In this document: piece by piece, positions 16,385 through 23,947 of the stretch
How positions within the stretch are numbered: position 1 is the stretch's first letter
Layout: each line of letters begins with the position of its first letter
NCBI GenBank assembly: GCA_023135565.1
Contig: JAGLSW010000870.1
Location: 1-36,804, forward strand
Source: Candidatus Aminicenantota bacterium
Lineage (GTDB): Bacteria > Acidobacteriota > Aminicenantia > UBA2199
Length of the DNA: 36,804 bases
Reading direction: 5' to 3'
Notes under the pieces: model-generated
The model's input: the letters and a program-made list of their open reading frames with translations, nothing else
Database searches by the model: none
What the model was told of the DNA's origin: nothing
Position numbers and translations under genes: made by a program

Positions 16385-16460
16385 AAGCCCGCGGCGCGGG
16401 CACCCTAAAAGCCGCTCCGCCCAGGCATCTCATAGGGTGGGTGCGCTGCACCCTCGAGAA
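16385..16460. repeat. Intergenic repeat cluster C
   Basis: GC-rich modules of the dispersed family: GCCCGCGGCGCGGGC (palindromic), CACCCTAAAAGCCGCTCCGCCC, and CATAGGGTGGGTGCGCTGCACCC. The CCTATRAGG/CACCC style recurs near 14140, 23530, 25570 and 31520. No gene is seen between 16330 and 16467. Confidence 0.55.
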
Positions 16461-16467
16461 ATTTCGC

Positions 16468-16986
16468 TTAAATTTCTACTTCCCTGGGATCGCCGGTTGA
16501 AGAAACCACTCTCCATTCCTGCTCTTCGGCATCGAAACCCGCATCCGGCCCGGTTATTTTGTCTATCGACAGTTTGAAATATTTGCCGTTGCCCAACGCC
16601 GCGGCGCTGCCGTCGCAGAGCAGGATTTCGCCGCTGCCTTCGAAAATACGGCCGGCGTCTTTCGTAACCCGGGCGATCACGCGGATTTCTTCGTTTAAAG
16701 GAATAGGTTTCTTGAAACGGATAGTAAACTCAGCCGTTACTCCCCATATCTCTTCCGGGTATTTGACCATGATTGCCCGGCCGATAGTTTCGTCCAGGAT
16801 AGCCGCGGCCATTCCGCCGTGCAAGCGTCCGGGGTAGCCCTGGTGTTCTTCGTCCGGTGTAAAAACCGCCAGTAGTTCATCATTTTCCAGCTCATAGAAA
16901 GAACTTTTTAAACCTGATGAATTCTTTAATCCGCATACCAAACACATCTTGCTGTTGGGTTGTTTTTTCTTGATTCGATAACGCAT
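16468..16986 (-). CDS. PaaI/hotdog-fold thioesterase-like protein
   Basis: A 172-residue protein with GGGAG before ATG 16986. It has a single hotdog domain with the PaaI-type core LHGGMAAAILDETIGRA (H56, G57, G58; acidic D65/E66) and the following beta strands VTAEFTIRFKKPIPL and RVIARVTKD. Near the N-terminus is CLVCGLKN (C15, C18), a CxxCG motif common in this subgroup that may bind a metal or act structurally. The family hydrolyses acyl-CoA thioesters in the cytoplasm; the acyl substrate cannot be told. The gene is on the same strand as, and about 50 bp downstream of, the small hypothetical gene at 17036-17464, so the two may be cotranscribed. Confidence 0.85.
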   Translation of the reverse strand: MRYRIKKKQPNSKMCLVCGLKNSSGLKSSFYELENDELLAVFTPDEEHQGYPGRLHGGMAAAILDETIGRAIMVKYPEEIWGVTAEFTIRFKKPIPLNEEIRVIARVTKDAGRIFEGSGEILLCDGSAAALGNGKYFKLSIDKITGPDAGFDAEEQEWRVVSSTGDPREVEI

Positions 16987-17035
16987 TATATCTCCCTGCT
17001 GCCCGTAATAATCTATCGGTTTACCGGATGACCTC

Positions 17036-17464
17036 TTATTCTACGATCTGTACGCCTACCTGCCTGAGAAATGCCAGCATTTTCTTTTTACGCGATTTCC
17101 CCTTAAAATCGATCTCGTCGATACCGGGCCAAATAAACTTCATTCCCCAGAATGTGGGCGATACCTGCTGCATGGAACCGAGATCGAGCTTCTTTACCAG
17201 TGTCGCTTTGGACACTGCTTTTTTGCTTTTTTCGTCTAATTCTTGAACTTCGGAATCATCCATGTGCTCCAATTTCATCCCGGCGGCTTTCTTCTTGTCG
17301 ATGAGGCCGCCGATGAGGGCGCCGATAACCCCACCGATAAATGCGCCCGATTGGGCGGCGTCGCTTATGGGGCGAAGAAAAAAAGCGGACCTGCTTGTTA
17401 ACAAGATTAAACCGTTTCCGCTCTTGCCGTCGATTTTTAATAATCCATTTACGAGTATGTGCAT
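17036..17464 (-). CDS. Hypothetical protein with a glycine-zipper segment
   Basis: A 142-residue protein with a strong AGGAGG ribosome site 5-6 nt before ATG 17464. The N-terminal part (MHILVNGLLKIDGKSGNGLILLTSRSAFFL) looks like beta strands of a PH- or GRAM-like fold. Residues ~38-54 (AFIGGVIGALIGGLID) are a glycine-zipper-like hydrophobic helix. The rest is charged, with a C-terminal FKGKSRKKKMLAFLRQVGVQIVE. There is no signal peptide. I do not recognise a named family. It may be peripheral to or inserted in the membrane. It lies directly upstream of the thioesterase gene. Confidence 0.7.
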   Translation of the reverse strand: MHILVNGLLKIDGKSGNGLILLTSRSAFFLRPISDAAQSGAFIGGVIGALIGGLIDKKKAAGMKLEHMDDSEVQELDEKSKKAVSKATLVKKLDLGSMQQVSPTFWGMKFIWPGIDEIDFKGKSRKKKMLAFLRQVGVQIVE

Positions 17465-17484
17465 TTTGCCTCCTAAAAGATACT

Positions 17485-17614
17485 ATATCGAAAAGTTAAT
17501 CGATTGTCAATGTTTAAAAGCGCTTCCCTACCGGGGGCAGCGGGTGAGCGCTTTTGATTTTAAATAAATAAAAGTTTGGCCTCCCCGGCAGGGGCCGCCG
17601 GAGGCATTTATTGG
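17485..17614. repeat. Direct repeat copy 1 flanking the truncated AlbA_2-like gene
   Basis: 93 bp (17485-17577) match 18863-18955 with one mismatch, and the next 37 bp (17578-17614, ending in GGAGGCATTTATTGG) match 19017-19053. This copy lacks the 61 bp present in copy 2 between the two blocks. Internal modules include AAAAGCGCTTCCCTACCGGG and GGTGAGCGCTTTTGATTTT, which form an AAAAGCGC...GCGCTTTT inverted pair. Confidence 0.85.
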
Positions 17615-17759
17615 CCTGACCCCTTTTTTTTTCCATATTCTTTAATTCCTCCACAATGAAGTGTAATTAGCCTGGGATGAAATAGAGTAGATGCGTTTGA
17701 ATGTTGCAATGATAGGGAAAAAATTGGGGTTGTAATCCGCCTGCCCCCTTTTCGACCCC

Positions 17760-17810
17760 TTTGTCCCGTTTATGTCCCGTTTATGTCTCGTTTGTCCCGT
17801 TTATGTCCTG
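17760..17810. repeat. Short tandem repeat over the 3' end of the AlbA_2-like gene
   Basis: Five tandem units alternate between TTTGTCCCG (9 nt) and TTTATGTC(C/T)(C/T)G (11 nt). On the minus strand they encode the last residues (QDINGTNET) and the stop codon, then continue past it. Slippage here would change the C-terminus or stop position. Confidence 0.75.
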
Positions 17811-18698
17811 TTTAAAACTTGCTAAAATATAAAAAACACCTCTTCCTGCTATCCCTTTTTGCTCCAATATTCCTTTTTTGACAAGAGCAGCTAATTCCCT
17901 GCTTGACGTTTTTTTCGTGATACTCAAATAGTTTTGTAACTCTTTATTCGTAATCTTACCGTTCTCTTTTACATACATAACAGCCTTAATCTGCCTCTGG
18001 CTCAAACCCAATTTTTCCAGCTTCTCTTCGGAATAAATGTCTTTATAAAAATAGACGCTGAATCCCCCAAACTCCTCTTTAAATTCAGGCTCCGGTAAAC
18101 CATGCAATTCGGCAGCTTCGAGTATTCTTCCAATCCCGGAACCGTATTCTTCTATAAAACCGGCCAGGTAAAAGACATGAACAATCAAAGGATTCCTGGC
18201 TATAGATGGATGCGGCTGTTTTAACTGCTCCAGGTCGATTCCTTCCGGCAGTTTGCCGGTATTGAAAAACCAGGTGCGATCATCAAATATCTTAATTTGC
18301 ACCTGGACATTATACTTGAAGTAATCCCTGTGAATTAAAGCGTTATATAGAGTTTCCCGCAAAGCATCGAGCGGATAATCCCAGATGTTTTTCCTAACGA
18401 AGCCATCACCCGGTATTTCATATTTAACGTCGATGCAATTTTTTATCGCTTCTTCAGCTTCCAGCGCCTGGGTAAAAAGATTTCCCTCTATTAAACGGTC
18501 ATTGACAATCGTTGTTTCATTTTTTAACCTTCCCACTCTCACCTTTGCATTGGTGAAATATTTCTGGGGTTCCTTGCCAAATAACATTATAGCAGCGTTG
18601 GTTAATTTTCCATCGACTATCAACTTTAGTTTCTTGAGTATCGACTCTATTCCCTCTTTTTCATCCGCAGCCCTTAGTCTATCGGTTTTAGCCGCCAT
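17781..18698 (-). CDS. 5'-truncated AlbA_2/RecG-like ATP-binding protein with winged helix
   Basis: 305 residues from the first available ATG (18698). The content matches the C-terminal two-thirds of 'Schlafen AlbA_2 / ATP-dependent helicase RecG-related' proteins: LTNAAIMLFGKEPQKYF, then the GHKL/HATPase_c_4 segment YPLDALRETLYNALIHRDYF, IFDDRTWFFNTGKLPEGI, HPSIARNPLIVHVFYLAGFIEEYGSGIGRI, and a C-terminal winged helix LSQRQIKAVMYVKENGKITNKELQNYL. These proteins act as transcriptional regulators or in toxin-antitoxin and defence contexts. The frame stays open upstream and encodes more of the family, but the N-terminal AlbA_2 core is missing, cut at a repeat. A shortened product may be made; a decayed gene is as likely. 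Confidence 0.75.
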   Translation of the reverse strand: MAAKTDRLRAADEKEGIESILKKLKLIVDGKLTNAAIMLFGKEPQKYFTNAKVRVGRLKNETTIVNDRLIEGNLFTQALEAEEAIKNCIDVKYEIPGDGFVRKNIWDYPLDALRETLYNALIHRDYFKYNVQVQIKIFDDRTWFFNTGKLPEGIDLEQLKQPHPSIARNPLIVHVFYLAGFIEEYGSGIGRILEAAELHGLPEPEFKEEFGGFSVYFYKDIYSEEKLEKLGLSQRQIKAVMYVKENGKITNKELQNYLSITKKTSSRELAALVKKGILEQKGIAGRGVFYILASFKQDINGTNET

Positions 18699-18866
18699 CC
18701 TGAGAAATTTCCTGACAGAATCTTCATCTATCTCGTCTGTTTTAAAATTCCCGGTAATACCATCCCAATTCGCACCGCTGGTGAAGTGCGTCCCGATAGT
18801 TCTCGGACAACCTGTTGCATTAACACATTTTCCTATATTCTTGCCTGTCCCCTTTTTTAACCATAT
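18699..18866 (-). pseudogene. In-frame upstream remnant of the AlbA_2-like gene, cut by repeat copy 2
   Basis: Reading the same frame upstream of ATG 18698 gives family-typical sequence with no start codon, beginning IWLKKGTGKNIGKCVNATG and continuing through GTHFTSGANWDG to DEIDEDSVRKFL. WLKKG is the conserved motif that in full-length members follows the AlbA_2 domain. Coding similarity stops at about 18863, exactly where the 93-bp repeat copy 2 begins, and a stop codon follows at 18885-18887. The N-terminal ~130 residues usual in the family are therefore gone. Confidence 0.65.
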
Positions 18867-19053
18867 CGAAAAGTTAATCGATTGTCAATGTTCAAAAGCG
18901 CTTCCCTACCGGGGGCAGCGGGTGAGCGCTTTTGATTTTAAATAAATAAAAGTTTTGTTCAAACTTTTTTGAAGGTGCGGTATGCCGCTGGCCCCCAACG
19001 ACAATTCAATGGGGGAGGCCTCCCCGGCAGGGGCCGCCGGAGGCATTTATTGG
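18863..19053. repeat. Direct repeat copy 2 (full length)
   Basis: 191 bp. The first 93 bp match copy 1 at 17485 with one change, and the last 37 bp match 17578-17614. The 61-bp middle (TTTGAAGGTGCGGTATGCCG then GGCCCCCAACGACAATTCAATGGGGG) is absent from copy 1 but is found again at about 23636-23690 with few changes. It joins the truncated AlbA_2-like gene on its left. Positions 19054-19172 hold only AT-rich leader sequence and the ribosome site of the next gene. Confidence 0.85.
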
Positions 19054-19172
19054 AATGTCAAAAAAAACTGTTTTTTTTGCAAGATTTTAGCATACCGGTT
19101 GTTAACATATTTGCGGGATAAATCCGTACTCATTGAATGCGGGCCTCGTCCGTTAAAGGAGCAAAATAAAAC

Positions 19173-21335
19173 ATGAAGAAAATTTTACCTCTTACTTTAT
19201 TCCTTTTGACTATCGGAAGCGTTCTTTACCCCGCCGCCGTCCATTTGCAGGCGGTAAAAATAAACACAGGGCCCAAAATAGACGGGCTGCTGAACGATGC
19301 GGTCTGGCAAGAAGCCCTGCCTTTTTCTAATTTCAAAATGATCGATCCCGATGTGGGCCAAAAACCCAGCGAAAAAACAGAACTGCGCGTCCTTTACGAT
19401 GAGAAAAATCTCTATATCGGCGTTTTTTGTTTCACCTCGGACCCGGCACAAATCACCGTCACCAACCTGAAACACGACCAGGGCGAAAGAGAACGGGGCA
19501 ACGACTTAGTGCGGGTGCTGCTGGACCCTTTTCAGGATAAACGGAACGCTTATGTTTTTTTTGTCACCGCGGGGGGCGCGCGCACCGACGGCCTGGCCTC
19601 GGGAGAACACATGAGCACCAACTGGGACGGCATCTGGAACGCCAAAAGCAAAAAAGGAAAAAAAGGCTGGTCAACGGAAATTAAAATCCCCTTTAAAACG
19701 ATAAATTTTAAACCGGGCTTAAGAGCCTGGGGATTCAATGTGGAAAGATATATCCCCAAAAAAATGGAAACCATCCGCCTCTCCGGCATCAGCCGGGACA
19801 GTTTTTTCTACAACCCGGCGGAGGCCGCCCTTTTAGAAGGCATCCGCGATGTAAAGCAGGGCAATGGACTCACCTTTAAACCCTATACGTCAGCCGGTAC
19901 GACCCGGGATTTCGAGGCGGGCACAGAGCGGGAATGGCCGCTGGAAACCGGTTTCGACCTTTATAAAAACTTCACCCCCAATTTAGTGGGCGTTATTACT
20001 TATAATACCGATTTCGCCGAAACCGAAGTGGATGAGCGGCGCATTAATCTTACCCGTTTTCCCCTCTATTACCCGGAAAAAAGGGCCTTCTTTTTAGAAG
20101 GTTCCGAAATATTCAGTTTCGGCAGCGGCCTGCACCGTTCGTTTATCCCCTTTTTTAGCCGTAATATCGGCCTCTATGACGAAGAGCAAATCCCTGTGCA
20201 CTACGGGGCCAAGGTCTTCGGCAAGATAGGAAACACCAATATCGCCCTGCTGGATGTGAAAACTAGGCCCTTCGAAGAATTAGGCGGACAGAATTTTTTC
20301 GCCGGACGTTTGTCGCAGAATCTTTTCGCGGAAAGCAAAGCGGGGATAATCTTTACCGGCGGCGACCCTTCGGGCGCAGGCGCTAACCATTTAGTGGGCG
20401 CTGATTTCACCTATCAAACTTCGCGGTTTCTTAAGAAACGGAATTTTTCCGTAGGCGGTTGGTGGGTGTATAATTGGAACACCATAGAAACAGGCAAACA
20501 CTACGGTTATGGGTGCCGCATCGACTATCCCAACGACCTGATCGACACTGCGGTATCCTACCGCTATTTCGGGGACGCTTTAGAACCGGGTTTGGCTTAC
20601 CTGCCCCGAAATGGAGTGCATTCCCTGGCGTATATGTTCCAATATAAGCCGCGGCCCCAAAAAGGCTTGATGGGCAAATTGATCCGGCAGCACCGTTTTG
20701 AACTTTTCGCTTTTTTCCATTGGGACCTGTCGGGCAGCCTGGAATCCATGAAAATTTTCACCGCCCCGATCAATTTCCGCACCGAAAGCGGTGACCATTT
20801 CGAGTTCAATATTATCCCGGAAAAGGATGTGCTGATAGAGGAGTTCGAGCTTTCGGACGACTTTGTTCTACCTGTAGGCTCTTATGAATTTACGCGGTAT
20901 GGCATACAGTTTCATTCGGCCTCCCACCGCGCTCTTTCGCTGAACTGCAAATATACTTTCGGTAACTATTATAGTGGCAAATTAAATGAACTCCAGGCCG
21001 GCGTCTCCTTTAAATACAGGGGAAATATCAATGTCGGTTTAGCCGGCGTTTTTATCCGCGGCGACTTTCCCCAGGGCGAATTTAACAAGAACCTTTTCCG
21101 GGTCAAAACGGACTTCTTTTTGAACAGCGATTTGGGTTTGATGAGCTATATCCAATACGACGATGTCAGCAGGGAATTTGGCGCCAATATCCGTCTCCGC
21201 TGGCGTATTTCGCCGGGGAATACCCTTTACTTAGTATACAGCCGGGGCTGGGAGAGAACCTGGGACCCGCAGAGCCGTTTTACTCCCCTTTACGATCGCG
21301 GCGTTTTTAAAATCCAGTTAACCTGGAGACCGTAG
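19173..21335 (+). CDS. DUF5916/CBM9-like outer-membrane protein
   Basis: A 720-residue protein with AAAGGAG before ATG 19173 and a signal peptide (LPLTLFLLTIGSVLYPAAVHL). Residues ~25-220 form a carbohydrate-binding CBM9-like domain with the hallmark start KINTGPKIDGLLNDAVWQEA and LRVLYDEKNLYIGVFC. The remainder matches DUF5916, a predicted beta-barrel-like region rich in alternating aromatic strands (PLYYPEKRAFFLEGSEIFSFG is the signature). It ends in aromatic/basic residues (KIQLTWRP), common for outer-membrane barrels. The ligand is unknown; saccharide binding or surface processing is suggested by the family fold. It is a single gene, and no convincing -35/-10 pair was found. Confidence 0.88.
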   Translation: MKKILPLTLFLLTIGSVLYPAAVHLQAVKINTGPKIDGLLNDAVWQEALPFSNFKMIDPDVGQKPSEKTELRVLYDEKNLYIGVFCFTSDPAQITVTNLKHDQGERERGNDLVRVLLDPFQDKRNAYVFFVTAGGARTDGLASGEHMSTNWDGIWNAKSKKGKKGWSTEIKIPFKTINFKPGLRAWGFNVERYIPKKMETIRLSGISRDSFFYNPAEAALLEGIRDVKQGNGLTFKPYTSAGTTRDFEAGTEREWPLETGFDLYKNFTPNLVGVITYNTDFAETEVDERRINLTRFPLYYPEKRAFFLEGSEIFSFGSGLHRSFIPFFSRNIGLYDEEQIPVHYGAKVFGKIGNTNIALLDVKTRPFEELGGQNFFAGRLSQNLFAESKAGIIFTGGDPSGAGANHLVGADFTYQTSRFLKKRNFSVGGWWVYNWNTIETGKHYGYGCRIDYPNDLIDTAVSYRYFGDALEPGLAYLPRNGVHSLAYMFQYKPRPQKGLMGKLIRQHRFELFAFFHWDLSGSLESMKIFTAPINFRTESGDHFEFNIIPEKDVLIEEFELSDDFVLPVGSYEFTRYGIQFHSASHRALSLNCKYTFGNYYSGKLNELQAGVSFKYRGNINVGLAGVFIRGDFPQGEFNKNLFRVKTDFFLNSDLGLMSYIQYDDVSREFGANIRLRWRISPGNTLYLVYSRGWERTWDPQSRFTPLYDRGVFKIQLTWRP

Positions 21336-21419
21336 ACAGCTTTCGGCCTTCAGCATTCAGCATTGGGCCTTCAGCCTGCAAGTTCAGCCGGGCAAAAAAA
21401 ATAAAAAAAATCGTTGAAC

Positions 21420-21448
21420 TTGAAATTTTTTCATTTTTACATTACAAT
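21420..21448 (+). promoter_or_regulatory. Promoter upstream of the first S74 protein gene
   Basis: TTGAAA (21420-21425), a 17-nt spacer and TACAAT (21443-21448). The sequence after the -10 (AGTAC) matches that after the -10 of the second paralogue's promoter (23752-23780). The leader is about 335 nt and contains hairpins and an S74 tail remnant. Confidence 0.65.
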
Positions 21449-21451
21449 AGT

Positions 21452-21553
21452 ACCGGCATGCAAAAACGCCGGTTCTTTCCGGGATATTCACTGTTGGGTC
21501 AGACAACTTTAACCGGGCTGATTTGCAGGTGAACAGGTAGGTTTTACCCGGAA
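21452..21553 (+). ncRNA. Potential structured leader RNA
   Basis: Just after the predicted start site, ACCGGC (21452-21457) pairs with GCCGGT (21468-21473). TTCCGGG (21477-21483) can pair with CCCGGAA (21547-21553), enclosing a GTTG/CAAC hairpin (21493-21507). AACCGGG (21511-21517) can compete for the same CCCGG partner. This could be a regulatory leader, but I recognise no known riboswitch consensus. Confidence 0.35.
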
Positions 21554-21670
21554 TTTGAAAAATGTGTAACAAAAATTTAATGCCGCTAAAAGACCCGCTG
21601 CTCAGCCCTTTTAGAGAGCCGATTTTTCCCCCGATAAAAAAATCACAAATTTCCCCCCTGGCGGCAGGAT

Positions 21671-21760
21671 ATGGTCAAACAAAAGCAGCAAGTGGTGGAG
21701 AAGCAGCAAAAAACCATCGCGGAACTGCAAAAAAGGATTTCCGAGTTTGAAAAAAAATAA
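21671..21760 (+). pseudogene. C-terminal coiled-coil remnant of an S74-type paralogue
   Basis: A 29-codon frame starting MVKQKQQVVEKQQKTIAELQ and ending RISEFEKK then TAA closely matches the coiled-coil tail of the downstream gene (QQQQKSVQEQQETISELKRR then ISQLEKK). It ends about 30 bp before the start of that gene and lacks the rest of the protein. This indicates a third, deleted copy in a tandem array. Upstream sequence to 21556 shows no further similarity by eye. Confidence 0.7.
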
Positions 21761-21789
21761 AATTTTAAAATTCCATAAGGAGGTAAAAC

Positions 21790-23376
21790 GTGGAAGGTAA
21801 AAAAAGATTTTTTGCAGCAATCGCTGCAGTATTTTTTGTTTTCGGTTTTGTAGTGACAGCAGCAGCAGCGGATAAAACCCGCACTGCCGATGTAAGCATC
21901 GGGTCGTTCGGTATTAACTGGCAGCCCAGGGTAAGCTATGAAAAGATCACCCTTACAGTTGCCTGCCCCGATGGACAGGTTTTTCAAAAAGCTTTTAATA
22001 ACGGTACGCTGCCTTATTTTGCGCTTTCCGACATCGGCGAGAAATCCCCCAACGGCTCTTATACCTATGAACTGCGGGTAACCCCGTATCTGAAGAAGAA
22101 AACGGCCCGTATCGGGGCTGAAACGTTCCCCGGCAGCAAAGCGCCTGCGCACATGAACATTTTAACCCAATCCGGGTACTTTACGGTTAAGGGCGGCAGT
22201 ATCGTCACCCGCGCCGGCGCGGAAGAGGAACCTGAAAAACCCCAGGATATCGTTCACCTCGACGATGTGATCATCGACGGCAGCCTGTGTGTGGGTAATG
22301 ATTGTTACAGTGGACTGGCCTTCGGTTTCGACACCATCGTTTTGATGGAGAACAACCTGCGCATATTTTTCGACGACACCAGCACTATCCAGAATTATCC
22401 CCGCAACGACTGGCGCATCATCTGCAACGACAGCACCGACGGCGGCGGTAATTATTTTGCCGTGCAGGATGCCACGGAAGTATCGAATATCTTTGTACTG
22501 GAAGCCGGAGCGCCCGATAATTCCCTTTACGTGGACAGCCACGGCGACGTGGGCATCAACACCTCGACCCCCTATTATGAGCTGCACATCGTAGATGGGG
22601 ACTCGCCCTGCGTACGTTTAGACCAGGACGGCTCCTATGGTTGGGAACCCCAGAAGTGGGACCTGTGCGGCAATGAAAGCAACTTCTTCATTCGCGACGC
22701 CACCCATGCCTCCAAGCTGCCTTTCAGGATAGAACCCGATGCTCCCACCAACAGTATTTTCATTAAGGCCACCACTGGAAACGTGGGGATAGGCACCGGC
22801 TCACCGGTTTATTCTATGGAATTGGAAAGAACCGGTTCAGATACCATTTTTGCCATCGAGCGCACCGACGGCGCAACCGGGAAAATCGCTGCCGGCACCA
22901 ACGGGGTACAAATCGGTTCCATCTCCACTCACAAAGTCCATTTTGTGGTAAGTGGAGGCACCAAAGTGTTGACCGTGGATATCGATGGCGATGTGGGCAT
23001 CGGCCAGACGGCTCCTTCTTACCTGCTGCATTTAAACGGTGGGGCGTACTGTGACGGCGGCGCCTGGGTGTCCGGTTCCAGTAGGGAATATAAGGAAAAC
23101 ATCGCCGGTCTAACCTTGACCGAAGCTATAGAAACGTTGAACCAACTTGAACCGGTCAAGTTTAATTATAAGCGGAATGCGGATGAAGATTACATCGGTT
23201 TTATTGCCGAGGATGTTCCTGAGTTGGTAGCCACCAAAGATCGTAATGGGATGAGTTCCATGGACGTGGTGGCAGTCCTGACCAAAGTATTGCAGCAGCA
23301 GCAGAAGAGCGTACAGGAGCAGCAGGAGACCATCTCGGAACTTAAAAGAAGAATTTCCCAGCTTGAGAAAAAATAG
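21790..23376 (+). CDS. Secreted protein with C-terminal peptidase S74 intramolecular chaperone
   Basis: 528 residues from a GTG start placed by AAGGAGG 7 nt upstream. It has a signal peptide (RFFAAIAAVFFVFGFVVTAAAA). Residues ~30-140 are a beta-rich domain (DVSIGSFGINWQPRVSY) shared with its downstream paralogue. The middle has tail-fibre-like repeats of the form VGI(G/N)TxxPxYxLxI around 245-260 and 330-345 and again near 400. Residues ~425-528 are a peptidase S74 domain (SSREYKENIAGLTLTEAIE, then VKFNYKRN and IGFIAEDVPELV), ending in a coiled coil. S74 domains trimerise and self-cleave beside a Ser before the RxKxxI motif. No phage genes surround it, so a surface fibre or adhesin is more likely than a tail spike. 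Confidence 0.85.
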   Translation: MEGKKRFFAAIAAVFFVFGFVVTAAAADKTRTADVSIGSFGINWQPRVSYEKITLTVACPDGQVFQKAFNNGTLPYFALSDIGEKSPNGSYTYELRVTPYLKKKTARIGAETFPGSKAPAHMNILTQSGYFTVKGGSIVTRAGAEEEPEKPQDIVHLDDVIIDGSLCVGNDCYSGLAFGFDTIVLMENNLRIFFDDTSTIQNYPRNDWRIICNDSTDGGGNYFAVQDATEVSNIFVLEAGAPDNSLYVDSHGDVGINTSTPYYELHIVDGDSPCVRLDQDGSYGWEPQKWDLCGNESNFFIRDATHASKLPFRIEPDAPTNSIFIKATTGNVGIGTGSPVYSMELERTGSDTIFAIERTDGATGKIAAGTNGVQIGSISTHKVHFVVSGGTKVLTVDIDGDVGIGQTAPSYLLHLNGGAYCDGGAWVSGSSREYKENIAGLTLTEAIETLNQLEPVKFNYKRNADEDYIGFIAEDVPELVATKDRNGMSSMDVVAVLTKVLQQQQKSVQEQQETISELKRRISQLEKK

Positions 23377-23394
23377 TTACTAAATAATTAACAG

Positions 23395-23745
23395 CTTGCG
23401 GTGCAGGAAGCTTACGGGTTTCCCGCACCCTGCCTCCGGCGGCCCTCCGGGGGGTCGCTTTTAAAAAAGCTCCGCAAAACTTCTTATTATTTAAAATCAA
23501 AAGAGTCACCTGCCGCGAAGCGGCTTATAGGCTGGGTGCGCCGTTCCCCCTGCGGCGAAGCAGCTTAATGGCTCCCCACGCTGTGGGGCCGGGGAAGGGT
23601 GCTTCTCGCTTTTAAATAAACAAAAGTTTTGTTCAAACTTTTTTGAAGGTTCGGTATGCCGAGGCCCCCAACCTCAATTTAATGGGGGCGGCCCCCGGCA
23701 GGGCCGCCGGAGGCTTTTTCCCCCAGGAGGGGCGAAAAAAAATTA
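23395..23745. repeat. Intergenic modular repeat cluster D
   Basis: About 350 bp with no gene, built from the dispersed modules: TGCCTCCGGCGGCCCTCCGG (as at 3249), CCCTGCGGCGAAGCAGCTTA with GGCTCCCCACGCTGTGGGG (as at 3404-3441), then AAATAAACAAAAGTTTTG, TTTGAAGGTTCGGTATGCCG and GGGGGCGGCCCCCGGCAGGG (as at 18941-19050). Changes in one arm of the ACGCTGTGGGG palindrome break pairing, so at least some modules are decaying. Confidence 0.7.
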
Positions 23746-23751
23746 TTTTTT

Positions 23752-23780
23752 TTGAAATTTCCAGCTTTTTGATGTAAAAT
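23752..23780 (+). promoter_or_regulatory. Promoter for the second S74 protein gene
   Basis: TTGAAA (23752-23757), a 17-nt spacer and TAAAAT (23775-23780). Predicted start is near 23787, a few bases before conserved leader motif copy 2. Confidence 0.7.
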
Positions 23781-23794
23781 AGTACATGCCGTTT

Positions 23795-23880
23795 CATGGC
23801 GGTACTAACCAAAATATTTTACGTAATTCAAGCTGCCGCCGTTAAGTGGTTTTTTTCAAGTTTAGTCTTGAAAAAAAGTT
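23795..23880 (+). ncRNA. Conserved structured leader motif, copy 2
   Basis: The best-formed copy. GGCGGTA (from 23799) can pair with TGCCGCC (23834-23840) through G-C pairs plus a wobble. A second, perfect 9-bp hairpin is TTTTTCAAG/CTTGAAAAA with a 6-nt loop (about 23852-23875). It is followed by AAAGTTATTGC and, about 50 nt later, the GGAGG of the 23948 gene. The position at the transcript 5' end matches copy 1. Confidence 0.55.
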
Positions 23881-23947
23881 ATTGCATTGCTTTTAAATTT
23901 GAAAAAAATTCTTCGGTTGGAGAATAAAATATAAGGAGGTAAGATTC

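Noticed and set aside
18840-18862. GGGACAGGC near 18850 as a mobile-element end
   Set aside because: The motif lies inside in-frame family-like coding sequence (WLKKGTGKN), so it may be coincidental; it is not paired with an inverted partner, unlike at 2899-3226.
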